From positions 3,596,001-3,660,000 of the forward strand of contig NZ_JADPZX010000001.1 of the NCBI RefSeq assembly GCF_015712165.1: a stretch of DNA of 64,000 nucleotides, given 5' to 3'. A program made the position numbers and the translations under genes. Positions 18,636 through 26,992 of this stretch are shown here, one piece after another (positions within the stretch are counted from its first letter, which is position 1; every line of letters starts with the position of its first letter). The notes below the pieces were generated by a model. It saw nothing but the letters and a program-made list of their open reading frames with translations. It was not told the origin of the DNA and did not search any database. The stretch comes from Streptomyces spinoverrucosus (GTDB lineage Bacteria > Actinomycetota > Actinomycetes > Streptomycetales > Streptomycetaceae).

Positions 18636-19315
18636 GTCCGTTTCCTTGAGGCGGGTTCGCATGGACCGGGCGGCTCGGGGAGCGCCGGTTTGGTGAAGCG
18701 GTCGGGTCGAGGGGCTACTTGGAGGTGACGATCTCCACGAGCACGGCACCGGCGGCCGCCGTCCGGGAAAGCAATCTCATAAATTTCCCTTGTTTTGAGT
18801 TCGGGAAATGAGCAACACAAATGGGCAAAACAGACGACCCAACAGACAGAGCCACCAACTCCCCATAAGTCGGGCGGGAGTTGATGATCAGTGAGCCGGG
18901 CCGAATCCGCATCCTGACACCCTCACACCCCATACACAACAGTGACTCGGACCACACGATTTCGACGCGGTGGGCCGTTAGGCGCACAAAGTGAACGCCC
19001 GATTAAACGGAACGCACCATTCGGCCACCTGGAAGTGGGCCGAAGTTGGCCATGGCATCGATTCTGAAAGCTGTAAGGCCTCGGTAAAGGAGCAGCGCGT
19101 TGAATGCCAACGTCGCCCTGAAGCGGAGACACCGAGCAGCCGCACAGCTTCCGGAACGCGTTTCCCGAGGGACGGAACCGCATGAGGGCTCCCGTGGGGA
19201 GGCACCGGCATTTTCCGGGGCGACGTCTTCGGACGGCCTAACCCGGCGCGCTGGAGCCGACGATCCCGCCGAGGCTGAGGGCAAGGCGCTGCCCCGTATG
19301 AGATCGGAGACGCCC
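18636..19315. other. Long divergent intergenic region, locally AT-rich
   Basis: This region separates the pseudoprotease gene from the LuxR-type regulator. It contains a possible 21-codon ORF at 18715-18780 (minus) and a perfect 8-bp inverted repeat CAACTCCC/GGGAGTTG at 18856-18883. Base composition at about 18770-18960 is clearly lower in GC than surrounding DNA. An open frame continues upstream of the regulator start to 19100 but is low-complexity. Confidence 0.6.
18715..18780 (-). CDS. Possible 21-residue peptide upstream of the pseudoprotease gene
   Basis: An ATG preceded by AAGGGAAATTT opens a 21-codon frame encoding a hydrophobic peptide beginning MRLLSRTAAAGAVLV. It ends 79 bp before the pseudoprotease start. 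It could be a leader peptide or chance; only the ribosome site and location support it. Confidence 0.25.
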   Translation of the reverse strand: MRLLSRTAAAGAVLVEIVTSK

Positions 19316-19912
19316 ATGAGCATGCGGGTCGCGGTGATCGGGGACTGTCCCGTCTTCCGGCACGGCGTCTCACAGCTGATCAGCACCGCCGCCGACCTCC
19401 AGCTGGTCGTCAGCGTGTCCTCACTCCAGGGCGCGGACGGCAATCTCCGGGGCGTCGACGTGGTCCTCATGGACCTGCGCCAGCCGCCCCAGAGACTTGC
19501 CGCGACCGTCGCGGAGCTGCGCAAGCGCGGGCATGCGGTCATCGTCGCCTCGTCCGCCACGGAGATCGACGCGATGGAGATCATCCGGGCCGGTGCCGGC
19601 GGATGCCTGGACCGGCAGGCCGAGGGGGAGGAACTGCTGACGGCGATCCGGGTCGTGGGCTCCGGCCGCAGTTACGTGTCCGCGCCGATCGACGCACTGC
19701 TGAAAAGGACTCCCCACTTCACGGGCCGCGAGCAGGAAATCCTGCGGCTTCTCGCGAATGGCGCGACCGATCAGGAAATCGCCGCGGAACTCCGTATCAG
19801 CAAGCACACGGTGCATTCGCATCTCGACCGAATCGGCGAGAAGACGGGGACGCGACGCCGGCCCGACCTCACCCGCCTCGCGGTCGAGCAGGGCCTCACC
19901 GAGGAGGCGTAG
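19316..19912 (+). CDS. LuxR/NarL-type response regulator with atypical receiver domain
   Basis: The 198-residue protein has a receiver-like N-terminus (MRVAVIGDCPVFRHGVSQLI; aspartate D53 in LMDLRQP) and a C-terminal GerE HTH (FTGREQEILRLLANGATDQEIAAELRISKHTVHSH). The acidic pocket is reduced to GDC instead of the usual paired Asp, and the conserved Lys region reads GCLDRQ, so phosphorylation may be absent. The ATG at 19316 follows CGGAGA at good spacing; ATG at 19298 and 19322 are alternatives. No partner kinase is adjacent. Confidence 0.8.
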   Translation: MSMRVAVIGDCPVFRHGVSQLISTAADLQLVVSVSSLQGADGNLRGVDVVLMDLRQPPQRLAATVAELRKRGHAVIVASSATEIDAMEIIRAGAGGCLDRQAEGEELLTAIRVVGSGRSYVSAPIDALLKRTPHFTGREQEILRLLANGATDQEIAAELRISKHTVHSHLDRIGEKTGTRRRPDLTRLAVEQGLTEEA

Positions 19913-19975
19913 ACCTGCACCGACGTGCCGCTTCGTGGGTAGTCCTGCCCCTCCTGGCGTGGGTAGGGGTTCCCC

Positions 19976-20019
19976 TTGACCTACGCACGTCAAAGCCACA
20001 GGTTGGTGACGTAAGTCAC
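19976..20019 (+). promoter_or_regulatory. Candidate promoter and CRP-like palindrome
   Basis: TTGACC at 19976-19981 and CAGGTT at 19999-20004 are spaced 17 bp apart, resembling a vegetative promoter. TTGAC-N8-GTCAA (19976-19993) is palindromic. GTGACGTAAGTCAC at 20006-20019 fits the GTGA-N6-TCAC CRP-type pattern and would overlap the start of transcription. The element is 68 bp before the start of the small secreted protein gene. Confidence 0.45.
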
Positions 20020-20086
20020 ATCACCGCGTTCATCCGCATTCCGCTCGCGGCCGTGCGGCGCGCGGGTCGAAAAGCCAGGAGAAATC

Positions 20087-20473
20087 ATGCGCAAGCGCGC
20101 CACCATTGTCGCCATCGCAGCCGTACTCCCGCTGACAGCCGCCGGCGCTCTCGCGGGGGCGGGATCGGCAGCGGCCGACCCCACCAAAGCGACCGTCACG
20201 GTCACGGGAGAGGTCGAAGACTGCGCCAACGGGAACTCCCCGAACAGGGTGACGATCGAGACGAACGACGGTGACGAAACCCGCACAGACAAGTCCGGCG
20301 TAGCCGAGACGAACGAATATTCGGTCAAGTTCACCAAGATTTCCAAGAAGGGGGACGGGGCGCAGGCAACCGTCACGTGCAAGGGCGGCGGCACCTACAC
20401 GGACGAGTTCACGATCAAGCGTCCGAAGCAGGCGGGCGTCCTGGTTCAGGAGAGGGACCTGGAGGCGCCGTAG
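20087..20473 (+). CDS. Small secreted protein of unknown function
   Basis: The 128-residue product has a clear Sec signal (MRKRATIVAIAAVLPLTAAG, cleavage near SAAA-DP) and a mature part rich in Thr, Lys and acidic residues with two cysteines (EDCANG and VTCKGGG) likely forming one disulfide. The alternating pattern (ATVTVTGEVED, ATVTCKGGGTYTDEF) suggests a small beta-sandwich. I do not recognise a family. It has its own candidate promoter. Confidence 0.75.
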   Translation: MRKRATIVAIAAVLPLTAAGALAGAGSAAADPTKATVTVTGEVEDCANGNSPNRVTIETNDGDETRTDKSGVAETNEYSVKFTKISKKGDGAQATVTCKGGGTYTDEFTIKRPKQAGVLVQERDLEAP

Positions 20474-20509
20474 CGCCGTCGGCGGAGCACACCCGCCACC
20501 GCGGGCCGG

Positions 20510-21955
20510 TCAGACCCCACCGCCCGCGTCCGACACCCCCACCGTGAACCCAATAACCACCCCACCCCCCTCCCGCCCATAAGCAAACGGCGCACCCCCA
20601 TGCGCCAACGCCACCTCCCGCACGATCGACAACCCCAGCCCCGACCCCGGCAAGGACCGAGCGTCCGCCGCGCGGTAGAAGCGGTCGAAGACGCGGACCA
20701 GGTCGGCGTCTGCGATCCCCGGCCCCCGGTCGTGGACCTCCACCCGGATCGCCCCCGGCCGCGCCGGTCCCGACACCACGATCTCGATCGGCGCGGCGCC
20801 GTCGGCGTCGAACTTCGCCGCGTTCTCCACCAGGTTGGAGATCGCCCGGGTCAGCATCCCCGGCCGCCCCTCCGTCGTCGTGTCGCCGCTCGCGCGCATC
20901 TCGATCCGCCGCCCGGTACGCCGTCGCGCCAGACCCGCGACATCCTCCGCGAGGTCGGCGACATCGACCCGCTGCGGCGGCTCGGCGTCCGACTGCCCGG
21001 CCGCCAGATCCACCAACTCGTTGACCAGATCCGTCAGTTCACGCGCTTCCTGCCCCAGATCGGCGACCAGCTCGTCCCGCGTCCCGGGCGGCAGCTCGTC
21101 GATCCGGCGCAGCAGGGAGATGTTCGTACGCAGCGAGGTCAGCGGCGTACGCAGCTCGTGCCCAGCGTCCTGCACCAGCCGCCGCTGGTCCTCCTCCGAC
21201 TGCGCCAGCCGCCCCAGCATCCGGTCGAAGGCGCGCCCGAGCCGCCCCACCTCGTCGCTCCCGGTCACGGGTACGTCGATGCCCAGCCGCCGGGTCCGCG
21301 CCACCGCCTCCGCAGCCGACGTCAGGATCACCAGCCGGCGGGTGATCCGCCGCGCCAGCCACCAGCCGAACAGCCCCGCCCCGACCACCACCGCCGCCAT
21401 CAGCAGCAACGTCCGCTGCTGCAGCGCCCGCAGCAGATCCTCGGTGTCGCTGAACTCCTGCGCCACCTGCACCGCACCCCGGCCCCCGCCCAGCGCGACG
21501 GTCGCGACCCGGTAGACGTCGTTCCCGACATCGACGTCCTCGTGCTGGGCCAGCTCCCCGGCCCGCGCCGCTCCCGCGACCTCCCGGTCGGCGCCGGTGA
21601 CCGGCAGCCCCGGGCTGCCCGGATCGACGACACCGCCGTCCGGCCCCAGCACCTGCACATCCGTACGGGCGGGCCGGACGAAGTCGTGCCCCGGCGCGGA
21701 GGAGAAGTCCTCCGGGACCATCCGGCGCTCGCTCACCTCGCCCCGCAGATCCTGCACGACCTCGTCGAACACCGACTGCTGGTCGACCCGCACCAGCCGG
21801 GCGGCGGCCCCGTACGACAGGATCCCGACGAGCACCGTGACGGCGGCGGTCACCGCCGCGAAGGACACGGCGAACGTCGTCCGCAACGACACCAGTCGCG
21901 GCCGCCACCACCCACCGGACCCCGCCCCGGCCCCGGCCCTGCGCAGGAGCCCCAC
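20510..21955 (-). CDS. Two-component sensor histidine kinase (HAMP, HisKA, HATPase)
   Basis: This 481-residue kinase has two membrane helices (TTFAVSFAAVTAAVTVLVGIL and LLLMAAVVVGAGLFGWWLA) around an extracellular sensor of about 120 residues. It then has a HAMP linker, a dimerisation/phosphoacceptor box AGHELRTPLTSLRTNISLL, N-box NLVENAAKF, and G boxes DRGPGIADADL and GSGLGLSIV. The GTG start overlaps the regulator's stop by one base (TAGTG), so kinase and regulator are translationally coupled. Stimulus is unknown. Confidence 0.92.
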   Translation of the reverse strand: MGLLRRAGAGAGSGGWWRPRLVSLRTTFAVSFAAVTAAVTVLVGILSYGAAARLVRVDQQSVFDEVVQDLRGEVSERRMVPEDFSSAPGHDFVRPARTDVQVLGPDGGVVDPGSPGLPVTGADREVAGAARAGELAQHEDVDVGNDVYRVATVALGGGRGAVQVAQEFSDTEDLLRALQQRTLLLMAAVVVGAGLFGWWLARRITRRLVILTSAAEAVARTRRLGIDVPVTGSDEVGRLGRAFDRMLGRLAQSEEDQRRLVQDAGHELRTPLTSLRTNISLLRRIDELPPGTRDELVADLGQEARELTDLVNELVDLAAGQSDAEPPQRVDVADLAEDVAGLARRRTGRRIEMRASGDTTTEGRPGMLTRAISNLVENAAKFDADGAAPIEIVVSGPARPGAIRVEVHDRGPGIADADLVRVFDRFYRAADARSLPGSGLGLSIVREVALAHGGAPFAYGREGGGVVIGFTVGVSDAGGGV

Positions 21956-22668
21956 TAGTCCTCCCGCAGCACGTAACCCACCCCACGCACGGTGTGAATC
22001 AGCTGCGGCGCCCCCGGCTCGTCCAGCTTCCGGCGCAGATAGCCGACGTACACGGCCAGATTCTTCGACCCCGGCCCGAAGTCGTACCCCCAGATCCGGT
22101 CGTAGATCGTGGAGTGGTCGAGCACGATCCCCTCGTTGCGCACCAGCAGCTCCAGCAGCTCGAACTCGGTGCGCGTCAGCTCCAGCTCCCGCTTCCCGCG
22201 CCACGCCCGCCGCGCCTGCGGATCCATCCGCAGCCCGGCCGCGTCGATCCACCGCTCGGGCACCGGCGCCTTCTCCGGCACGTCGACGGCGGCGCCCCCG
22301 TTCGCCGTGCGCCGCAGCAGGGCCCGCAACCGCGCGAAGACCTCCTCCACGTCGAACGGCTTCACGACATAGTCGTCGGCGCCCGCGTCCAGCCCCGCGA
22401 TCCGGTCCGCCGTCTCCACGAGCGCCGTCAGCATCAGGATCGGCGTCCGGTCCCCCTCGGCCCGCAGCACCCGGCACACCTGGAGACCGTCTATCCCCGG
22501 CATCATCACATCGAGCACCAGCACGTCCGGCGGCGTGCGATGGGCCTGCGCCAGCGCCTCCACACCGTCGGCGACCGCGGTGACCCGGTAGCCCTCCAGG
22601 GTCAGGGCCCGTTCCAGGGCGTGACGGATCGCGCGGTCGTCCTCGGCGAGCAGAACAGTCTGGGGCAC
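21955..22668 (-). CDS. OmpR/PhoB-family response regulator
   Basis: This 237-residue regulator has a receiver domain with acidic pocket E9/D10/D11 (LLAEDDRAI), phosphoacceptor D53 (VLDVMMPGIDG), T81 region (LMLTAL) and K103 (YVVKPFD). Its C-terminal winged helix is typical of OmpR (LTRTEFELLELLVRNEG, SKNLAVYVGYLRRKL, TVRGVGYVL). It is the first gene of a two-gene operon with the kinase. Confidence 0.95.
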   Translation of the reverse strand: MPQTVLLAEDDRAIRHALERALTLEGYRVTAVADGVEALAQAHRTPPDVLVLDVMMPGIDGLQVCRVLRAEGDRTPILMLTALVETADRIAGLDAGADDYVVKPFDVEEVFARLRALLRRTANGGAAVDVPEKAPVPERWIDAAGLRMDPQARRAWRGKRELELTRTEFELLELLVRNEGIVLDHSTIYDRIWGYDFGPGSKNLAVYVGYLRRKLDEPGAPQLIHTVRGVGYVLRED

Positions 22669-22741
22669 CCGACCAGTGTGGCAAAGCGCCGCGATCGTAC
22701 GACCGGATGAGCGAGCCGCCCCCGATCCTCTTACTGGCCTC

Positions 22742-23332
22742 TCACCCGGCGGAACGCAGGGCGGCGAGCCGCTCCTCGAACGGGACCACGGCCAGGTCCG
22801 GGGAGGCCGGCCTGGTCACCGACAGCCCCGTCATCAGCCCCGCCAACTCCCCCGCAGCCCGCTCGATCCGCCCGTCCAGGCCCTGCGCACCCCAGTCCTC
22901 CGAGGCCGCGTACACGGCGGTCGGGACCACCACGGCCCGCAGATACGAGAAGAGCGGACGCAGCGCGTGCTCCAGCACCAGGGAGTGCCGGGCGCTGCCC
23001 CCGGTCGCGGCGATCAGCACCGGCTTGCCCACCAGCGCCTCGGGATCGATCACGTCGAAGAAGGACTTGAACAGCCCGCTGTACGACGCCGAGAACACCG
23101 GCGTCACGACGATCAACCCGTCCGCCCCGGTCACCGCGTCGATCGCGGCGGACAGGGCCCTCCCCGGGAACCCGTTCGTGAAGTTGTGCGCGATCTCGAC
23201 GGCGAGCTCACGCAGCTCGACGACCTCCACGTCCGCCGGGACCCGACCGGCGGTGGCCTTGGCCAGCCGATCGCCCAGCAGCCGTGTGGACGACGGCACG
23301 CTAAGCCCCGCCGAGACGACGACGAGCTTCAT
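22742..23332 (-). CDS. NADPH-dependent FMN reductase, CE1759 family
   Basis: The 196-residue flavodoxin-like protein has VVSAGLSVPSSTRLLGDRLA at the N-terminus, GADGLIVVTPVFSASYSGLFKSFFD for FMN binding, and LIAATGGSARHSL. It should supply reduced flavin to the adjacent LLM monooxygenase-like protein. Its ATG overlaps the LLM gene's stop by 4 bp (ATGA), so both are made together. Family assignment rests on the CE1758/CE1759 pairing. Confidence 0.88.
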   Translation of the reverse strand: MKLVVVSAGLSVPSSTRLLGDRLAKATAGRVPADVEVVELRELAVEIAHNFTNGFPGRALSAAIDAVTGADGLIVVTPVFSASYSGLFKSFFDVIDPEALVGKPVLIAATGGSARHSLVLEHALRPLFSYLRAVVVPTAVYAASEDWGAQGLDGRIERAAGELAGLMTGLSVTRPASPDLAVVPFEERLAALRSAG

Positions 23333-24414
23333 ACGGTGGTCACCTCCTTGGCGGCGAGCAGGGACTCGTGGGTCGGCGCCTCCGGCACACCCGCCGGCCG
23401 CCCGACCGCGAACTCCTTGCGCAGCACCGGCACGACTTCCTCGCCCAGCATGTCGATCTGCTCCAGCACGGTCTTCAGCGGCAGCCCGGCGTGGTCCATC
23501 AGGAACAGCTGGCGCTGGTAGTCACCGGCGTACTCACGGAAGCTCAGCGTCTTCTCGATCACCTGCTGCGGCGAGCCCACGGTCAGCGGCGTCTGCTCCA
23601 TGAAGTCCTCCAGCGACGGCCCGTGCCCGTACACCGGCGCGACGTCGAAGTAGGGCCGGAACTCGCGCACCGCGTCTTGTGAATTGCGGCGCATGAAGAC
23701 GTGACCCCCCAGCCCGACGATCGCCTGCTCGGGCGTGCCGTGCCCGTAGTGGGCGTACCGGGCCCGGTACAGCTCGACCATCCGCTTGGTGTGGTCGGCC
23801 GGCCAGAAGATGTTGTTGTGGAAGAAGCCGTCGCCGTAGTACGCGGCCTGCTCGGCTATCTCCGGCGAGCGGATCGACCCGTGCCAGACGAACGGCGGTA
23901 CGTCGTCCAGCGGCCGGGGCGTGGAGGTGAAGCCCTGCAACGGCGTACGGAACTTCCCTTCCCAGTTCACGACGTCCTCGCGCCACAGCTGGTGGAGCAG
24001 GGCGTAGTTCTCGACGGCGAGGTTGATGCCCTGCCGGATGTCCTGCCCGAACCAGGGGTAGACCGGCCCGGTGTTCCCGCGCCCCATCATCAGGTCCACC
24101 CGGCCGTCGGCCAGGTGCTGGAGCATCGCGAAGTCCTCGGCGATCTTCACCGGGTCGTTGGTGGTGATCAGGGTGGTGGACGTGGACAGAATCAGCCGCT
24201 CGGTGCGCGCCGCGACATAGCCGAGCATGGTCGTCGGCGAGGACGGCACGAAGGGCGGGTTGTGGTGCTCACCGGTCGCGAACACGTCGAGGCCCACCTC
24301 CTCGGCCTTCAGCGCGATGGCGACCATGGCCTTGATCCGCTCGCGCTCGGTCGGCGTACGGCCCGTGGTCGGGTCCGGCGTGACATCGCCGACGCTGAAG
24401 ATCCCGAACTGCAT
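23329..24414 (-). CDS. LLM-class flavin-dependent oxidoreductase, CE1758 family
   Basis: This 361-residue bacterial luciferase-like TIM-barrel protein has [18 protein letters not shown] at the N-terminus, GEHHNPPF, a flavin/phosphate-binding region [19 protein letters not shown], and [16 protein letters not shown]. It is the typical partner of the CE1759-type FMN reductase that follows it. Substrate is unknown. Its promoter contains a palindrome overlapping the -10 hexamer, which suggests control by a MarR-type repressor. Confidence 0.9.
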   Translation of the reverse strand: MQFGIFSVGDVTPDPTTGRTPTERERIKAMVAIALKAEEVGLDVFATGEHHNPPFVPSSPTTMLGYVAARTERLILSTSTTLITTNDPVKIAEDFAMLQHLADGRVDLMMGRGNTGPVYPWFGQDIRQGINLAVENYALLHQLWREDVVNWEGKFRTPLQGFTSTPRPLDDVPPFVWHGSIRSPEIAEQAAYYGDGFFHNNIFWPADHTKRMVELYRARYAHYGHGTPEQAIVGLGGHVFMRRNSQDAVREFRPYFDVAPVYGHGPSLEDFMEQTPLTVGSPQQVIEKTLSFREYAGDYQRQLFLMDHAGLPLKTVLEQIDMLGEEVVPVLRKEFAVGRPAGVPEAPTHESLLAAKEVTTV

Positions 24415-24434
24415 GGTCGCTCATCCTCCAGTTG

Positions 24435-24452
24435 GTTGACCATTCAACTATA
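24435..24452 (-). promoter_or_regulatory. Palindromic operator candidate overlapping -10 of LLM/FMN-reductase operon
   Basis: On the minus strand TATAGT (24452-24447) is followed at once by GTTGAATGGTCAAC (24448-24435), a dyad with perfect 5-bp arms GTTGA/TCAAC. The dyad starts 20 bp upstream of the LLM start codon. The placement is typical of a repressor operator, and the TTGA-N-TCAA core resembles MarR-type sites. No MarR gene is adjacent. Confidence 0.45.
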
Positions 24453-24512
24453 CCGGGAAACGAGTCCCCCGCCCCACGTATTCCAGGAACCCGCCATGCC
24501 AAGCTGACGACC

Positions 24513-24848
24513 ATGCTCATCCTCCGCTCCGCCGCCCTCTTCGTCATCGCCGCCCTCTTCGAGATCGGCGGCGCCTGGCTGGTCTGGCAGGGCTGGCGGG
24601 AACAGCGCGGCTGGCTCTGGATCGCCGGCGGCGTCCTCGCCCTCGGCGCCTACGGCTTCATCGCCACCTTCCAGCCGGACGCCCACTTCGGCCGCATCCT
24701 CGCCGCGTACGGCGGCATCTTCGTCGCCGGCTCCATCGGCTGGGGCATGATCGCAGACGGCTACCGCCCGGACCGCTGGGACATCACAGGCGCCCTGATC
24801 TGCCTGGCAGGCATGGCAGTCATCATGTACACCCCAAGACAAAACTGA
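24513..24848 (+). CDS. YnfA/UPF0060 family small membrane protein
   Basis: The 111-residue protein has four short hydrophobic helices and the family pattern [51 protein letters not shown] and [15 protein letters not shown]. Length equals the UPF0060 norm (about 108). These resemble small-multidrug-resistance-type four-helix proteins; the transport role is not established. It is divergent from the LLM operon. Confidence 0.88.
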   Translation: MLILRSAALFVIAALFEIGGAWLVWQGWREQRGWLWIAGGVLALGAYGFIATFQPDAHFGRILAAYGGIFVAGSIGWGMIADGYRPDRWDITGALICLAGMAVIMYTPRQN

Positions 24849-24849
24849 C

Positions 24850-25144
24850 CCAGGGGTTACGGACGGCGGGGGCCCAGGGGCTACAGACGGCCGGGCCCAG
24901 AGGCTACAGACGGCCGGGGGCCCAGGGGACTACAGCCCTCAGGAGCTACGGACCTCAGGGCAACGAACCTCAGGGTCTACAGGCCTCAGGGCAACGAACC
25001 TCAGGGGCGCGGGGAACTGCGCGACCAGCCCCCACCACCCCGCACCCAACCAACCACGCAAACCCCCACCCCCCAGGGGCGCGGGGAACTGCGCGATCAA
25101 CCCCCACCCACCCGCACCCAACCGATCACCCAACCCCCACCCCA
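24850..25144. repeat. Degenerate tandem-repeat array running into two dispersed 72-bp intergenic repeats
   Basis: From 24850 units of about 23-25 bp of the form CCAGGGGCTACAGACGGCC repeat three times. They then shorten to about 15-16 bp units of the form CTCAGGGCAACGAAC up to 25001. Two copies of a 72-bp repeat beginning CAGGGGCGCGGGGAACTGCG follow at 25002 and 25074. I recognise this last type as an intergenic repeat common in streptomycete chromosomes; a related copy is at 33489. The whole 360-bp gap between the YnfA and SDR genes is occupied by these repeats. Confidence 0.75.
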
Positions 25145-25208
25145 CATATCCTTGCCGCACAAGACCACACAGGCCCGCACCCCGCCCGCCCCCGCCGAGG
25201 AGCACCCC

Positions 25209-25973
25209 ATGCCCCAGTCCCGCATAGCGGTAGTCACCGGCGCCAGCAGCGGCATCGGCGCCGCCACGGCCCGGCAACTGGCCACCGCGGGCTACCGCGT
25301 CGTCCTCACCGCCCGCCGCAAGGACCGCATCGAGGCCCTCGCCGAGGAGATCAACGCGACCGGCGGCCAGGCCACGGCATACCCCCTGGACGTCACCGAC
25401 CGCACGGCCGTGGACGAGTTCGCCACCGCCTTCAAGACGATCGGCGTCCTGGTCAACAACGCGGGCGGCGCACTGGGCCTGGACCCGGTGGCCACCGGCG
25501 ACCCGGCCGACTGGCGCCAGATGTACGAGACGAACGTCATCGGCACCCTCAACCTCACCCAGGCCCTCCTCCCCAAGCTGATCGCGAGCGGCGACGGCAC
25601 GGTGGTCGTGGTCTCCTCCACCGCAGGCCACGGCACCTACGAGGGCGGCGCCGGCTACGTCGCCGCCAAGCACGGCGCCCACGTCCTAGCCGAAACCCTG
25701 CGCCTGGAGATCCTCGGCGAGCCGGTCCGGGTCATCGAGGTCGCCCCCGGCCTGGTCAAGACCGACGAGTTCGCCCTGACCCGCTTCGGCGGCGACGAGG
25801 CACGCGCGGCCAAGGTCTACGAGGGCGTCCCCGACCCCCTGACCGCCGACGACGTGGCCGACACCATCACCTGGGCGGTCACCCGCCCCAGCCACGTCAA
25901 CATCGACCTCCTGGTGGTCCGCCCCCGCGCCCAGGCGTCCAACACCAAGGTGATCCGGGAGCTGTCGGAATAA
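25209..25973 (+). CDS. Short-chain dehydrogenase/reductase (YdfG-like)
   Basis: This 254-residue classical SDR has the Rossmann motif TGASSGIGAATARQL, NADP-favouring Arg residues in TARRKDR, PLDVTD, NNAGGALG, the catalytic Ser in VVSSTAG, and the YxxxK motif in GYVAAKHGAHVLAE. The C-terminal LLVVRPRAQAS region resembles E. coli YdfG-type serine/3-hydroxy acid dehydrogenases. Substrate is unknown. Confidence 0.92.
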   Translation: MPQSRIAVVTGASSGIGAATARQLATAGYRVVLTARRKDRIEALAEEINATGGQATAYPLDVTDRTAVDEFATAFKTIGVLVNNAGGALGLDPVATGDPADWRQMYETNVIGTLNLTQALLPKLIASGDGTVVVVSSTAGHGTYEGGAGYVAAKHGAHVLAETLRLEILGEPVRVIEVAPGLVKTDEFALTRFGGDEARAAKVYEGVPDPLTADDVADTITWAVTRPSHVNIDLLVVRPRAQASNTKVIRELSE

Positions 25974-26053
25974 CCCACAGGGGTGAACCTCATCGATCAG
26001 ACGAACGGCAGGAGAACTGACGATCTAGGCTCGCGCCACACCATCAACGCGAC

Positions 26054-26088
26054 GGCCCTCGGCGGGATGCCGGTCCCGACCGAGGGCC
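26054..26088. other. Strong compound hairpin upstream of the homing-endonuclease-like gene
   Basis: GGCCCTCGG (26054-26062) pairs with CCGAGGGCC (26080-26088), and the nested CGGGA (26063-26067) pairs with TCCCG (26074-26078). This makes a near-continuous 14-bp stem. It lies 28 bp before the GTG start, so it could be the terminator of the SDR gene, a 5' UTR structure, or an end of an inserted element. Confidence 0.6.
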
Positions 26089-26115
26089 TGACCAACAAGG
26101 GAGTAGGGCTTCCCT

Positions 26116-26949
26116 GTGGCTGACTGCGAGGCTAGCGCTCACCAGTTCATGGACCTGACGGTCCCCGGGTACGCGTACATGTTCGGCTTCTTGCAGGCGG
26201 ATGGGCATCTTCAGCAAGGCGCCGGGAAGAAAGGCAAGCTGACCCTCGAGGTCAACGCCCGAGATGCTGAGCTCCTCCGCGAATTCCAGAGGCTGACGCC
26301 GTACAACAGCAGCATCACCGAACGCACTCGGTCCACCAACTTCGCCGCAACCCACAATTCGGTCACCTGGGCCCTGTGCTCGTTCGAAGCCAGGACCGTA
26401 CTGAACAATCTCGGCCTGCCCTACGGACGTAAGTCGAGGACAATCACTCCGCCCCACGGCGACTTCTCGGTCCGCGACTACCTCCGAGGCGTCATCGACG
26501 CCGACGGATCAGTGGGCTACACCAGCAGGGGCTTTCCCTTCATCTCCCTCACCACGGCCAGCACTGCCATCGGCACCTACTTCAGCAAGTATGCGATGGA
26601 GGTGGCCGGAGTCGAACGCACGATCAAACGCAATACACGAGACGGCATCTACAACATCCTCTACACCATGGAGGCGGCCCAGCGCCTGGCGAGTGACCTG
26701 TACTACCCCGCCTGCCTGTCCCTCGCACGCAAGCGCACCGCCGCCGATTCACTCAGCGCCTGGGCGCGCCCCGCAGGAATGAGGTCCGCGTACACGGCAC
26801 GCCGCTGGAACGAGACCGAGGACCGAATTCTACTGAAGCTGCACAGCCCAACAGCGGCTGCGGACGTGCTCGACAGGAGTCCGCAAAGCTGCAACCTCCG
26901 CCTGTGGCGCCTGCGCACCGGACAAGTGCCGATGCCCAGCAGCCGGTGA
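26116..26949 (+). CDS. Free-standing LAGLIDADG homing endonuclease-like protein with C-terminal HTH
   Basis: The 277-residue protein has two LAGLIDADG-type helices, MFGFLQADG (residues 22-30) and YLRGVIDADG (122-131), about 100 residues apart. It is therefore a single-chain two-motif enzyme; the acidic residues D29 and D130 would bind the catalytic metals. A C-terminal segment (about 229-272, ARRWNETEDRILLKLHS then NLRLWRLRTG) resembles a Myb/SANT-like DNA-binding module. The GTG start follows AAGGGAG at a rather long 11-bp spacing; an ATG 33 bases later is an alternative. It is not inside an intein or a recognisable intron. It is convergent with rtcB, with strong hairpins on both sides, which suggests horizontal arrival. 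Confidence 0.82.
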   Translation: MADCEASAHQFMDLTVPGYAYMFGFLQADGHLQQGAGKKGKLTLEVNARDAELLREFQRLTPYNSSITERTRSTNFAATHNSVTWALCSFEARTVLNNLGLPYGRKSRTITPPHGDFSVRDYLRGVIDADGSVGYTSRGFPFISLTTASTAIGTYFSKYAMEVAGVERTIKRNTRDGIYNILYTMEAAQRLASDLYYPACLSLARKRTAADSLSAWARPAGMRSAYTARRWNETEDRILLKLHSPTAAADVLDRSPQSCNLRLWRLRTGQVPMPSSR

Positions 26950-26959
26950 CCAGATGAAC

Positions 26960-26986
26960 GAGGCCCCTGGTACCAACCGGGGGCCT
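26960..26986. terminator. Bidirectional hairpin between the LAGLIDADG gene and rtcB
   Basis: AGGCCCC and GGGGCCT arms with a further TGG/CCG extension enclose the loop TACCAA. The hairpin occupies most of the 43-bp gap between two convergent genes and would end both transcripts. Confidence 0.65.
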
Positions 26987-26992
26987 CTCGGA

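Noticed and set aside
24850..25144. An origin of plasmid replication or attachment site suggested by the dense repeats
   Set aside because: Units are degenerate, no replication or integrase gene is near, and similar repeats lie in ordinary streptomycete gaps.
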